From positions 1 to 38,609 of the forward strand of contig MFPJ01000001.1 in assembly GCA_001782675.1 (NCBI GenBank): DNA of 38,609 bases, read 5' to 3'. Positions 1 to 7,512 of this stretch are shown here, in pieces (position 1 is the first letter of the stretch; each line of letters begins with the position of its first letter). The position numbers and the translations under genes were made by a program. The DNA is from Candidatus Levybacteria bacterium RIFCSPLOWO2_12_FULL_39_17. Lineage in GTDB: Bacteria; Patescibacteriota; Microgenomatia; Levybacterales; GWA1-39-11. Under the pieces are notes generated by a model. It worked only from the letters and a program-made list of their open reading frames with translations, was not told where the DNA came from and did no database searches.

Positions 1-38
1 AAATAAGGGCGGGTAATATAGGAAGTATTAAAGCAAGT

Positions 39-515
39 TTATTTTTTGAAGTTTTTCCTGCCATAGAAAAGTCCTAAGGAAGCGAATGCTACGCCAAGAA
101 CTTGCTCTATTGTAGCAAAATCAGATGCAAAATTTCCAGTGGCAGCTAAAATTTGGGCGCCTAGAACTTCTCCCTGTTTCTCTTCTGACGGACCTCCGAC
201 GCCTCCGGCTTCTCCACCATTTCCGCCATTACCTCCGTTTCCACCGTTTGAAGGCGGAGTTGTAGGTGTGCTGGTCGGTTGCGTTTCGGTTGGGGTAGGT
301 TGTTTTTCAGTTGGAGTGGGCTCTTTTGAGGGTTCAGGTGTGGGAGGACAATCACGGCATAAATTTACAACATTTGTGTTTATCTGGTTTTCAAGAATTG
401 TGACGGCGTTTGAATCTCCGGTGTTAATAGTTTGGGCGGAAACAATTGAAGAAAAAACTAAAGTCAGGGAAATCAATAAAGCTGCCGATGTGATAATTGT
501 TCGATATAAATTCAT
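39..515 (-). CDS. Secreted Pro/Thr-rich protein with LAATG sorting signal
   Basis: This 158-residue protein has an N-terminal signal peptide (hydrophobic residues about 9-27, ending VSAQ). A short region with a CRDC cysteine pair follows, then a Pro/Thr/Glu linker (repeats of PTPTE type), a Gly/Asn-rich stretch, and a C-terminus with LAATG, a hydrophobic segment (VLGVAFASLGLFY) and basic residues. That order is typical of a sortase substrate; LAXTG is the motif known for class E sortases. The last ~45 residues closely resemble those of the protein at 12919-13719, which lies beside a sortase gene, sharing KQGEVLG, LAxTG and FATI. It is probably anchored at the cell surface, and the linker may be glycosylated. 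The binding role is unknown. The ATG at 515 gives the signal peptide directly. Confidence 0.85.
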   Translation of the reverse strand: MNLYRTIITSAALLISLTLVFSSIVSAQTINTGDSNAVTILENQINTNVVNLCRDCPPTPEPSKEPTPTEKQPTPTETQPTSTPTTPPSNGGNGGNGGNGGEAGGVGGPSEEKQGEVLGAQILAATGNFASDFATIEQVLGVAFASLGLFYGRKNFKK

Positions 516-518
516 AAT

Positions 519-544
519 AAAAAAACAACCGCGACGGGCAGTTG
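519..544 (-). terminator. Terminator-like leader hairpin with U-tract before the start codon
   Basis: Read on the minus strand, CAACTGC and GCGGTTG pair over 7 bp (one U-G) with a 5-nt loop at 526-544, followed by seven T at 519-525. The start codon lies 3 nt further on. It has the form of an intrinsic terminator but sits in the 5' leader, so it may be an attenuator. The gene at 13719 has the same arrangement. Confidence 0.5.
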
Positions 545-561
545 CTTCTTGATAAAGACGG

Positions 562-590
562 ATTCTATCCTATAACTTAAATTTTGTCAA
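562..590 (-). promoter_or_regulatory. Sigma70-type promoter for the LAATG protein gene
   Basis: On the minus strand TTGACA (590-585) and TAGAAT (567-562) are exactly 17 nt apart. The predicted start near 555 gives a leader of about 40 nt that contains the hairpin at 519-544. The rest of the 516-849 gap shows no coding sequence that I can support, apart from the divergent promoter at 810-838. Confidence 0.7.
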
Positions 591-809
591 TAGTCTATTC
601 TAAAATTTAAGAAAGGCTTACTAAAACAAGCTAATCTTTTAAAAACAAAATTCTTCTTCCTCCATGGTAATAAGTTTTCGGGGCAGATTATTATGAGATT
701 ATAATACCAAGTACTAAATTTTACAATGCCCTATTTTAAAAGACTTTTATTATTGTTGTGAAAAACTAGAAGATAAACTTTTAAAATTCCCAATTTTAGG
801 GTTTTATTA

Positions 810-838
810 TTCAAATTATCCTATAATTATGCTATAAT
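810..838 (+). promoter_or_regulatory. Promoter of the ABC export operon
   Basis: TTCAAA (810-815), a 17-nt spacer and a perfect TATAAT (833-838) lie 11 nt before the ATG at 850. The mRNA leader would be only about 5 nt. Confidence 0.6.
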
Positions 839-849
839 CCCCTTTCATT

Positions 850-1887
850 ATGAGGATTCCTTCTTTTGACCCGGAAATCATATCTTCTGTGATGAAGAGG
901 AAATGGATGGTCGCAGCATCCATTATTTTGACAATGCTCCTTATTCCTCTGGTTCTTTTTTTAATGAAAAAACCGGAAGCTGAAACTGCAACCGTCAGGC
1001 GAGGGAGCATTTCTCAAGAGCTTTCTTTATCAGGAGAAATAGATGCCGATGAAAAAGCAACTCTCTCCTTTCAAACGGGAGGGCTGGTTGCTTTCGTCGG
1101 GTTTAAAAAAGGAGACTTTGTTAATCAGTTCCAGGCAATCGCCGCACTCGACCAGCGGTCGGCAAAAAAAACTCTTGAAAAAACATTGACAGATTATCTT
1201 CTTCAAAGAAGTGAATTCGACCAAGTCAAAGAAGAAAATCTAAATAGAACCCCCGAGCAAGCAATCAATAACGAAATGAAAAGAATTCTTGAGCGTAACC
1301 AATGGAATCTTGATCTTGCCGTAAACTCCGTGGAACTTCAGGACTTGGTTATTCAGCTATCAACAATCAGCACCCCCATCTCAGGAATTCTTACCGAAGC
1401 TAATACTCCCCATGCGGGAGTCAATGTCGGACCTTTTGCTCCTCAATATACGATTATTAACCCAAAAACTATTTATTTTAAAGTCGCGGCGGATCAAACA
1501 GAAGTGGTAAGTACTCCGGTTGGCGCTTCCGGAACAATAGTTCTTGATTCATATCCCGATAAAACAATATCGGGAAAAGTTTCAGATGTTTCTTTTACAC
1601 CAAGAGTTGGCGAAACCGGAACGGTTTATGATGTGAAGGTTTTATTAAACATTGACAATTCTAATTTTAAATATCTTCTTGGCATGACGGGAGATATCAC
1701 TTTTACAACATTTTCCAAAAGCAACCTATTATCTCTACCTGTAAGATTTGTCAAGACTGATGCTCGCGGCAGATATGTTTTTGAAGACCCGGGGAAGAAA
1801 AAAAAGAAATACATAGAAACAGGGCTTGAAAGTGATGAATTAATTGAAGTCAGAGGGATTGCGGAGGGCGCAATTGTTTATGATTGA
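850..1887 (+). CDS. MacA/HlyD-type membrane fusion protein
   Basis: This is a 345-residue protein with one N-terminal membrane segment (about residues 19-39) and an extracytoplasmic part. Near residues 50-80 is the usual start of HlyD/MacA adaptors (VRRGSISQELSLSGEI, then a lipoyl-like barrel-sandwich half). A coiled-coil hairpin (about 95-165), the second lipoyl half and a beta-barrel domain (about 200-330) follow. It is followed by an ABC ATPase and a MacB-type permease, so it probably completes a tripartite-like exporter or lipid/peptide efflux system. In a cell without a typical outer membrane it would act as an accessory at the outer face of the membrane. The 3' end overlaps the ATPase gene by 8 bp. 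The substrate cannot be told from sequence. Confidence 0.85.
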   Translation: MRIPSFDPEIISSVMKRKWMVAASIILTMLLIPLVLFLMKKPEAETATVRRGSISQELSLSGEIDADEKATLSFQTGGLVAFVGFKKGDFVNQFQAIAALDQRSAKKTLEKTLTDYLLQRSEFDQVKEENLNRTPEQAINNEMKRILERNQWNLDLAVNSVELQDLVIQLSTISTPISGILTEANTPHAGVNVGPFAPQYTIINPKTIYFKVAADQTEVVSTPVGASGTIVLDSYPDKTISGKVSDVSFTPRVGETGTVYDVKVLLNIDNSNFKYLLGMTGDITFTTFSKSNLLSLPVRFVKTDARGRYVFEDPGKKKKKYIETGLESDELIEVRGIAEGAIVYD

Positions 1888-2557
1888 GCTAATAGATATT
1901 ACTAAAGATTATGAGGTTGGAGATGAAACCACAAGTGTTTTAAAAGGCATTAATCTTAAAATAAAAGACGGAGAATTTGTTGGAATCTTAGGATCTTCGG
2001 GGTCGGGAAAATCAACTTTAATGCATATAATGGGCTTGCTCGATACGCCAACGCGCGGAAAAGTGCTAATTGATGGAAGGGATGCTTCAAAACTCTCGGA
2101 TGAGAAGCTTTCAAGATTGAGAAATACATATGTTGGTTTTGTATTCCAACAATTCAATTTAATTAATAAGCTGACTGTTCTTGAAAATGTTCTTCTTCCC
2201 GCACTTTACGCGGTTGAAAAACTTCCCTTTGATCCAAGAGACAGAGCTCTGGAATTGCTTGCGAAATTTGGAATTTATGATAAAAGGGATGCAAGACCGA
2301 ATAAAATATCGGGTGGACAGCAGCAAAGAACAGCCATTGCCCGAGCGTTAATCATGAATCCTAAAATAGTATTCGCAGATGAGCCTACGGGAAATCTTGA
2401 TACAAAAACAGGTAAGGACATATTGAAACTTTTGAATAATTTAAACCGTGAGTTTGGTGTAACGGTTGTCATTGTAACCCATGAAAAAGATGTTGCGAAA
2501 ACTACTAAAAGACAAATTTTTATAAGAGACGGTGAGATAGTCCAGAAATATTTATGA
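1880..2557 (+). CDS. MacB/LolD-type ABC transporter ATPase
   Basis: This ATPase of 225 residues powers the adjacent permease. Walker A is GSSGSGKST (about 38-46), the signature SGGQQQR (about 144-150), Walker B VFADEP (about 164-169), and the switch His is in VTHEKD. FQQFNLI is the usual Q-loop of the LolD/MacB family. I chose the ATG at 1880 rather than an in-frame ATG at 1844 because GGAGGG (1864-1869) is a strong ribosome binding site and because family members begin with MIEL-like sequence just before the first strand. Its start overlaps the adaptor stop (ATGATTGA), and its stop overlaps the permease start (ATGA), which suggests translational coupling. Confidence 0.93.
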   Translation: MIELIDITKDYEVGDETTSVLKGINLKIKDGEFVGILGSSGSGKSTLMHIMGLLDTPTRGKVLIDGRDASKLSDEKLSRLRNTYVGFVFQQFNLINKLTVLENVLLPALYAVEKLPFDPRDRALELLAKFGIYDKRDARPNKISGGQQQRTAIARALIMNPKIVFADEPTGNLDTKTGKDILKLLNNLNREFGVTVVIVTHEKDVAKTTKRQIFIRDGEIVQKYL

Positions 2558-3759
2558 AAAATTTATTTTTTCTAGTTAGTTCTTCTTTTGATGATTTTAA
2601 GCGAAATAAGGTTAGAACTTTTCTAACATCCTTGGGGATTATGATAGGAGTCTTGTCTGTTGTGCTCTTGATTGCTTTTGGGCAAGGTCTTAAAAATTAC
2701 ATTAAAGAACAATTTGAAAGCATTGGGACAAATTTGGTTTATGTTCTTCCCGGACGAATTGTTGGGGAAGGCGGAGGATTCAGAGATCCGGGATCCTTGG
2801 GTGCTAAGTTTGAAGAAAAAGATGTGTTGCGTTTAAAAAAAGTAGAAAATGTGGATTATGTGGTACCCGTTTTTGAAAAATCGGTAACTGTTACAGCCGG
2901 TGCAAACCGCGAAATTTCACAACTTTTGGCTTCAACTCATGAGATTGCCCTCGCATTAAATCTGGAACCTGAAATCGGAAATTTTTTCACAAAATCGGAT
3001 CTTGAGAAAAGAGCAAAAGTCGCGGCAATCGGACCCAAACTTGCCGAGAAACTTTTTGGCTCAAAGGATAATGCATATGGCAAAACAATAAGAGTATCAA
3101 ATCAAAGCTTTAAAGTTATAGCAGTTTTGAAATCAAAAGGCGGGGGCGCTCTTGGTGGCCCAAACTTTGACACAATTACTTACATCCCTTACAAAACAAG
3201 TCTGAGAATTAACCCGGATAAAAAATTTTATGCGTTATATTTGCGAGCCAGAACAGATACGAATATTGCTCAAGTGAAAAAAGACGCGGAAAAAGTTCTT
3301 TTAAAAACTTACGACAAAGATGAATTTCAGGTGGTTGAACAAACGGAATTTCTCAACATTATAACCAGCATATTTTCTGTTCTTAACGGAATTTTGATCG
3401 CCATCGGATCAATATCTTTAATTGTGGGTGGAATTGGAATTATGAACATAATGTATGCGACTGTAACTGAAAGAATTAAAGAAATAGGAATAAGGCGGGC
3501 AATTGGGGCAACAAAAAAAGATATACTCTTTCAATTTTTAGCTCAAGCAATTATCTTGTCCCTTTCAGGAGGTATAATCGGCCTTATTTTTGCTTTTGTT
3601 ATAGTGTTTTTTGTCCGGCAAATTTTTCCTGCCGAAATTAATTTGATTTCTGTTATTGTCGCTTTTTTTATATCCTCAGGGATTGGAATTTTCTTTGGGG
3701 TCTTTCCGGCGCGGCGCGCCTCAAACCTCGTCCCGATTGAAGCAATCCGCTACGAATAG
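2554..3759 (+). CDS. MacB-type ABC transporter permease (FtsX/MacB fold)
   Basis: The 401-residue protein has the MacB plan: one N-terminal membrane helix (about 21-43, after RNKVRTFLTSLGIMIGV), a large extracytoplasmic domain (about 45-270) and three C-terminal helices. The coupling segment ERIKEIGIRRAIGATKKDI and the terminal PARRASNLVPIEAIRYE are typical of the family. With the two upstream genes it forms one operon (ATGA overlap with the ATPase). It ends only 2 bp from the end of the convergent mevalonate operon, so the two transcription units must share a very tight terminator region. No clear hairpin was seen between them. MacAB-type systems move peptides, lipoproteins or drugs; the substrate here is unknown. 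Confidence 0.9.
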   Translation: MKNLFFLVSSSFDDFKRNKVRTFLTSLGIMIGVLSVVLLIAFGQGLKNYIKEQFESIGTNLVYVLPGRIVGEGGGFRDPGSLGAKFEEKDVLRLKKVENVDYVVPVFEKSVTVTAGANREISQLLASTHEIALALNLEPEIGNFFTKSDLEKRAKVAAIGPKLAEKLFGSKDNAYGKTIRVSNQSFKVIAVLKSKGGGALGGPNFDTITYIPYKTSLRINPDKKFYALYLRARTDTNIAQVKKDAEKVLLKTYDKDEFQVVEQTEFLNIITSIFSVLNGILIAIGSISLIVGGIGIMNIMYATVTERIKEIGIRRAIGATKKDILFQFLAQAIILSLSGGIIGLIFAFVIVFFVRQIFPAEINLISVIVAFFISSGIGIFFGVFPARRASNLVPIEAIRYE

Positions 3760-3761
3760 TT

Positions 3762-4739
3762 TTAAAACAAATGAGAACCAACAACTCTGGTTCCGTTTGC
3801 CGGACTGTTCACAATAATGTTTTTTATTTCCGCGACTTTCTTTAATCTATCTTTTAAAGCATTAAGATCTTTCTCTTGAACAATTAAATGTATATCCTGG
3901 CCTGTATTAATGGTAAAGTAGCATTCCAAACCCTCACTTCTTATCTTCTGAACAAACTTCATTAAGCGAACCGTCTCAGGAGTCCAGTAAAAAAGCGGTG
4001 GATTTGAAGTAAAAAGAATTGAATGGAATTCTAATGCTTCTGTTTCAATCAATTCGCCAAATTCTGAAAAATTTTTATCCTCGATGGCTTTTTTTACTCG
4101 ATCTATTTTGTTTTTAATCAAATCCAGTCGTTTCTCAAAGAATGGGCTTGTTCTTGCAGATTGTTGACCCTCTGAAGTTGCTAAAAACTTCTTGTCCGTG
4201 CTTACTACTGTCACGACATCTACGATCTCAAAATAGTCAGGCGGAAAAATAGAAAGTGCAAAAGAAGTATCGCTTGTATTGCCGTCAAGCCATTCCACGA
4301 ATCCGTCAGGAATTGAACGACAGGCAGATCCTGATCCTTGCCGGGCCAGGATAGATAATTCCTTTTCAGAAAGCTCAAGTCCCGCTGCTTTTGCTGCTGC
4401 TACCGTCAACGCCGCGAAACCAGAAGCAGACGACGATAATCCTGTTCCTGTTGGAAAGTTATTATTTGTGATAACTTTAGCTTTCTCAGTTATTTTCGCT
4501 AGTGATCTAATTCGATCTAAATGTTTGACGGCACGACTTCCTTCATTGGATTCACTGATACTATTGATTTCTATATAGTCTTCTGTATAGCTTTTAGAAA
4601 ACTCAACAGTAGTGGTAGTGAACAAATTACTCAAATTCATCGATAAACTGCCATTTTCCGGTAAACGGAGTACTTCGTCTTTCTTTCCCCAGTATTTAAT
4701 AAATGCAATATTTGAAGGCCCAATCGCTGTTGCTTTCAT
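3762..4739 (-). CDS. mvaD: Diphosphomevalonate decarboxylase-like GHMP enzyme
   Basis: The family converts mevalonate 5-diphosphate and ATP to isopentenyl diphosphate. The 325-residue protein starts with the family's NIAFIKYWGKKDE (about 10-22, including the conserved Lys), has the GHMP loop PTGTGLSSSASGFAAL (about 96-111) and the substrate motif GSGSACRS. One oddity: where characterised enzymes have the catalytic Asp (FT-x-DAGPN), this one reads CYFTINTGQD with Asn at residue 278. Activity may be changed or the following Asp may substitute. Related proteins act as phosphomevalonate decarboxylase or mevalonate 3-kinase, so the exact substrate is open. It is the last gene of the mevalonate operon, 11 bp after the gene for an unknown protein. 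Confidence 0.85.
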   Translation of the reverse strand: MKATAIGPSNIAFIKYWGKKDEVLRLPENGSLSMNLSNLFTTTTVEFSKSYTEDYIEINSISESNEGSRAVKHLDRIRSLAKITEKAKVITNNNFPTGTGLSSSASGFAALTVAAAKAAGLELSEKELSILARQGSGSACRSIPDGFVEWLDGNTSDTSFALSIFPPDYFEIVDVVTVVSTDKKFLATSEGQQSARTSPFFEKRLDLIKNKIDRVKKAIEDKNFSEFGELIETEALEFHSILFTSNPPLFYWTPETVRLMKFVQKIRSEGLECYFTINTGQDIHLIVQEKDLNALKDRLKKVAEIKNIIVNSPANGTRVVGSHLF

Positions 4740-4750
4740 ATCTTTTTAAT

Positions 4751-5182
4751 CTAAGAACCTTTGTTACTTATGACATGCTCCGTATATTTATCACCACGCC
4801 ATATATGTTTTGTAGTGGTATAACTCCATGTATTACCCAATAAATACATAACCTTAAAATTCAAATAAGTTAAATCCAATTTCTCTGGCTCAACAAATCC
4901 TTTTAAGCTAGGGAATGGATCAGTATAGAATCTGTATATTATTTTATCCGATGACACTACTGATATTTTAACTATTAATCCCACACTTTTGTCTCGTTTA
5001 CTCACTACTCGTTTAAAATCCTCGGGTTTGCCATTTGTAAACCCAAGCGAGTCATATGATTTTTTCAATCCTTTTTCAAAAACTTTACTTAATATGAATA
5101 GTGCTTTTTTCTCACCAAAATTATCACTCAGAACAAGATATATATTTTCATACAAAGAGAAGAATGCAGTATTGTATTTCAT
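4751..5182 (-). CDS. Unknown protein in the mevalonate operon
   Basis: I do not recognise this 143-residue soluble protein. It has no signal peptide or membrane helix. The C-terminal part (GNTWSYTTTKHIWRGDKYTEHVI) has a Gly-Asp turn between strands that recalls the ends of small heme- or hydrocarbon-binding domains (V4R-like or ATC-hydrolase-like), but this is only a visual resemblance. Its start overlaps the upstream GHMP kinase stop by 4 bp (ATGA) and it is followed after 11 bp by the decarboxylase gene, so it is translated with pathway enzymes. A role in isoprenoid synthesis or its control is an inference from position only. Confidence 0.7.
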   Translation of the reverse strand: MKYNTAFFSLYENIYLVLSDNFGEKKALFILSKVFEKGLKKSYDSLGFTNGKPEDFKRVVSKRDKSVGLIVKISVVSSDKIIYRFYTDPFPSLKGFVEPEKLDLTYLNFKVMYLLGNTWSYTTTKHIWRGDKYTEHVISNKGS

Positions 5183-6150
5183 TTTTCGATCCGGACTCCT
5201 TCCACATTTGTCTGTACTTCTATTACCTGGCCACCAGAACGTGTTATTCCTTGTTGAACAGCTGCAATTTTGTCCTTAGGTGCTATTGCGATCATACAGT
5301 CGCCACCCCCGGCTCCGGATAACTTAGCTCCATATGCCCCTTCGTCTCGTGCACCATAAATCATAGCGGATAGTTTAGCAATACTGACCCCCATTGACTC
5401 AAGCAAGCCTTGATTAAAATTCATCAGTTCTCCAAATGATATTAAATCATTCACAAGCAATGCAGATTTTGCTTTTTCAACGAGTTTAGAAACTTCAGTG
5501 TATAAAACATCTATAAATTCAGGATATTTTGACGCTTTGGCTTTTACTTGATTCATGAGGGTTACCGTATCGGCTTTAACACCAGAATAACCTACAATTA
5601 GCGGTAACTCCTTAATTATTAACGGCTCAATTACTTTTCCACCAGTAACAAAATATAAACAACCGCCATAAATACCAGCCGCTACATCAAATCCTGATCC
5701 TTTTCCCTGAATATCTAAAACTGTTTTATATGCCGAATCAAAAATTTCTTTATTGTCCAGTTTCAAATCAAACAGCTCCGAGAGTGCTTTGACAACGCAA
5801 ACAGTTATGGCCGAAGAAGATCCAAATCCAAACTTCGAAGAGAATTCGGAAGCTGTAGTAATCCGAAGACCCTCACCCAAGTCAAACTTTTCGTAAATAT
5901 TTTTAAGCGCAATCTCTACAAATTGCGCTCCTTTTGGAACATCTCCCTGTCCAAGCTCACTTATCTGTTTTGTATAATTTGTGACTTCAACATCGCCGGC
6001 TTCCAGTATAAAATCTGGAGAATCTAGAACTTCTGCAGCTAAACGAATTCTCTGATCCACCGCAGTTACAATGCATGGATGTCCATAGACTACAGCATGT
6101 TCCCCAAAAAGCATCAATTTCCCCGGCGTCGAAACGGTAACTTTATTCAT
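5179..6150 (-). CDS. GHMP kinase, probably phosphomevalonate kinase
   Basis: The 323-residue GHMP-family kinase starts TPGKLMLFGEHAVVYGHP (about 8-25). Its ATP loop is FGFGSSSAITVCVV (about 112-125), it has QGKGSGFDVAAGIYGG near 154-169, and the C-terminal GHMP motif is KLSGAGGGDCMIAI. The KGSG-D-(V/I)A-x-x-YGG pattern and GYSGVKADT resemble phosphomevalonate kinases, although the N-terminus also looks like archaeal mevalonate kinases. The neighbouring gene at 6147-7211 has the clearer mevalonate kinase motif. I therefore infer that this one makes the second phosphorylation, mevalonate 5-phosphate to 5-diphosphate. Start and stop both overlap neighbours by 4 bp (ATGA), and AAAGGA lies just before the ATG. 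Confidence 0.85.
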   Translation of the reverse strand: MNKVTVSTPGKLMLFGEHAVVYGHPCIVTAVDQRIRLAAEVLDSPDFILEAGDVEVTNYTKQISELGQGDVPKGAQFVEIALKNIYEKFDLGEGLRITTASEFSSKFGFGSSSAITVCVVKALSELFDLKLDNKEIFDSAYKTVLDIQGKGSGFDVAAGIYGGCLYFVTGGKVIEPLIIKELPLIVGYSGVKADTVTLMNQVKAKASKYPEFIDVLYTEVSKLVEKAKSALLVNDLISFGELMNFNQGLLESMGVSIAKLSAMIYGARDEGAYGAKLSGAGGGDCMIAIAPKDKIAAVQQGITRSGGQVIEVQTNVEGVRIEK

Positions 6151-7211
6151 TCCTTTCTCAACCCCTCTACCCCCAACGTCAATTGGGCCGCTACGAACTG
6201 GTGGGATTTTAGCATTTTTCGGAGGGTTCGTAAATCAGTATGATAAATTAGAATTATTCCCGTGGATTTTGTTTTTCCTCCGCCGCCGCAAATTTTTGCT
6301 GCTCCCCCTGATTTTTCTACATCTCTAATTATTTTTTGGACAAATGAGGAAACAACTCCTAATTTTTCTAAATTCTTTTCGCCATCTCTAATTATTCGAA
6401 TAATATCTTCGTGGCTCGATTGCTCTAATGCTGGAATAAGACTTCGAACTAATAACTCTTGCTCGTTAAAAATCTTTTCGATTCTTTCTTTTTGATTTTT
6501 GCTTTTTAATATTTGATTTCTTACCAAGCTTACCATTTCTCCTGTAGTCTCCGATGGAGTTCCGGTATTTATTATATAAAAATTCCTTACTACTTCCTTT
6601 GGTAAATCTGCGTCAAGCGGTCTTAACCCTTCATCTTTCTTAAACCAGACTAATCCTCCAAAGCATGAAGTGGAATTATCTCCCCCCGAAGGATTTCCGT
6701 GTTTTTTCTGTTCGCATAGAAAAGCAATTTCGTTAATAATCTTTTTATCAAATTTTTTACCGGCGAAAAGAGATAAAGCGCCGATTATCGAAACCGCAAG
6801 AGCCCCTGAAGAACCCATACCGCAACCAATAGGAACTTGCGAATCTATACTTAAATCAAATCCTCTTATTGATTTAAGTTTGTAAAAATTTAAAAACTGA
6901 CCGATTATTATCTGAGAATAGTCCAGGAAGCCTTTAGTGATTGATTTAAGAAGCAAGGTGTCATTACTCTTGTTATAAGTCTCCCAATCTTTTTGTGCTT
7001 TTTCGAACTTATCTTTAACTTCTCCGATTCGACACAGTATCAAAGATTTATAATTTTTAGAAGTTATTTTAATTTTATTATCTTTTCTGGGAGTAATCTC
7101 AATAAAACACCTCTTATCAACTGCTGCAAGAATTGCCGGTTTGTTGTAAACGACTGCATGTTCCCCTAATAAATGTAATTTCCCCGGAGCAGAAATTTTA
7201 ATACCGCTCAT
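6147..7211 (-). CDS. mvk: Mevalonate kinase
   Basis: This GHMP kinase of 354 residues would phosphorylate mevalonate at the 5-hydroxyl. It starts SAPGKLHLLGEHAVVYNKP (about 7-25). It has the ATP loop PIGCGMGSSGALAVS (about 126-140) and HGNPSGGDNSTSCFGG, which matches the HG-x-PSG-x-DN motif carrying the catalytic Asp of mevalonate kinases. The C-terminal GHMP motif is KICGGGGKTKSTGI. A Lys-rich insertion lies at about 45-95. The start overlaps the DUF35 gene by 4 bp, and the stop overlaps the next kinase by 4 bp. Two GHMP kinases and a decarboxylase in a row fit the classical rather than the archaeal-variant lower mevalonate route. Confidence 0.88.
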   Translation of the reverse strand: MSGIKISAPGKLHLLGEHAVVYNKPAILAAVDKRCFIEITPRKDNKIKITSKNYKSLILCRIGEVKDKFEKAQKDWETYNKSNDTLLLKSITKGFLDYSQIIIGQFLNFYKLKSIRGFDLSIDSQVPIGCGMGSSGALAVSIIGALSLFAGKKFDKKIINEIAFLCEQKKHGNPSGGDNSTSCFGGLVWFKKDEGLRPLDADLPKEVVRNFYIINTGTPSETTGEMVSLVRNQILKSKNQKERIEKIFNEQELLVRSLIPALEQSSHEDIIRIIRDGEKNLEKLGVVSSFVQKIIRDVEKSGGAAKICGGGGKTKSTGIILIYHTDLRTLRKMLKSHQFVAAQLTLGVEGLRKE

Positions 7212-7510
7212 AAGGATTTAAATTTTATAGCGTAGGTGATAATACTTTCCGAATCAGCTGTAAATGATCTTCGGAGCACCGCAATAACTTTTCTGCCTCG
7301 CTTAAGATCTGCCTCTTCCCAGTCTACGAGCTGACCAATCATTCTTTGCTTATTAGAAAGTTCAACTATAACTACCGGGTATGGTGCCTCATTCATGAAA
7401 GTCTTTGCAGGAACCCTAATTATCGTCCAGTGTAAAATCTGGCCCGTGACTCCAATAAGTCCGGCAACATTTTTTTGTCTTCTCCAAAGCTTTACAGGTG
7501 TTGTAATCAT
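7208..7510 (-). CDS. DUF35 OB-fold protein without the zinc ribbon
   Basis: This 100-residue protein matches the OB-fold part of DUF35 (ChsH2-like) proteins, which in archaea bridge thiolase and HMG-CoA synthase and help pass acetoacetyl-CoA between them. Family hallmarks are WRRQKN at the start, ILHWTIIRVPAK, YPVVIVEL and RMIGQLVDW. The usual rubredoxin-like zinc ribbon (two CxxC pairs between the N-terminal helix and the OB fold) is absent: LIG passes straight into VTGQILHW and the protein has no cysteine. It lies directly after the thiolase gene (2 bp gap) and overlaps mevalonate kinase by 4 bp, which supports a place in a thiolase-synthase complex. Confidence 0.83.
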   Translation of the reverse strand: MITTPVKLWRRQKNVAGLIGVTGQILHWTIIRVPAKTFMNEAPYPVVIVELSNKQRMIGQLVDWEEADLKRGRKVIAVLRRSFTADSESIITYAIKFKSL

Positions 7511-7512
7511 AG

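Noticed and set aside
139-552. Long plus-strand frame opposite the LAATG protein gene
   Set aside because: It is the mirror of the Pro/Thr/Gly-rich linker. The minus frame has a signal peptide, sorting motif and consensus promoter; the plus frame has none.
1844-1879. Longer start for the ABC ATPase at ATG 1844
   Set aside because: It would overlap the adaptor gene by 44 bp and lacks a ribosome binding site, whereas ATG 1880 has GGAGGG at proper distance and matches the family N-terminus.
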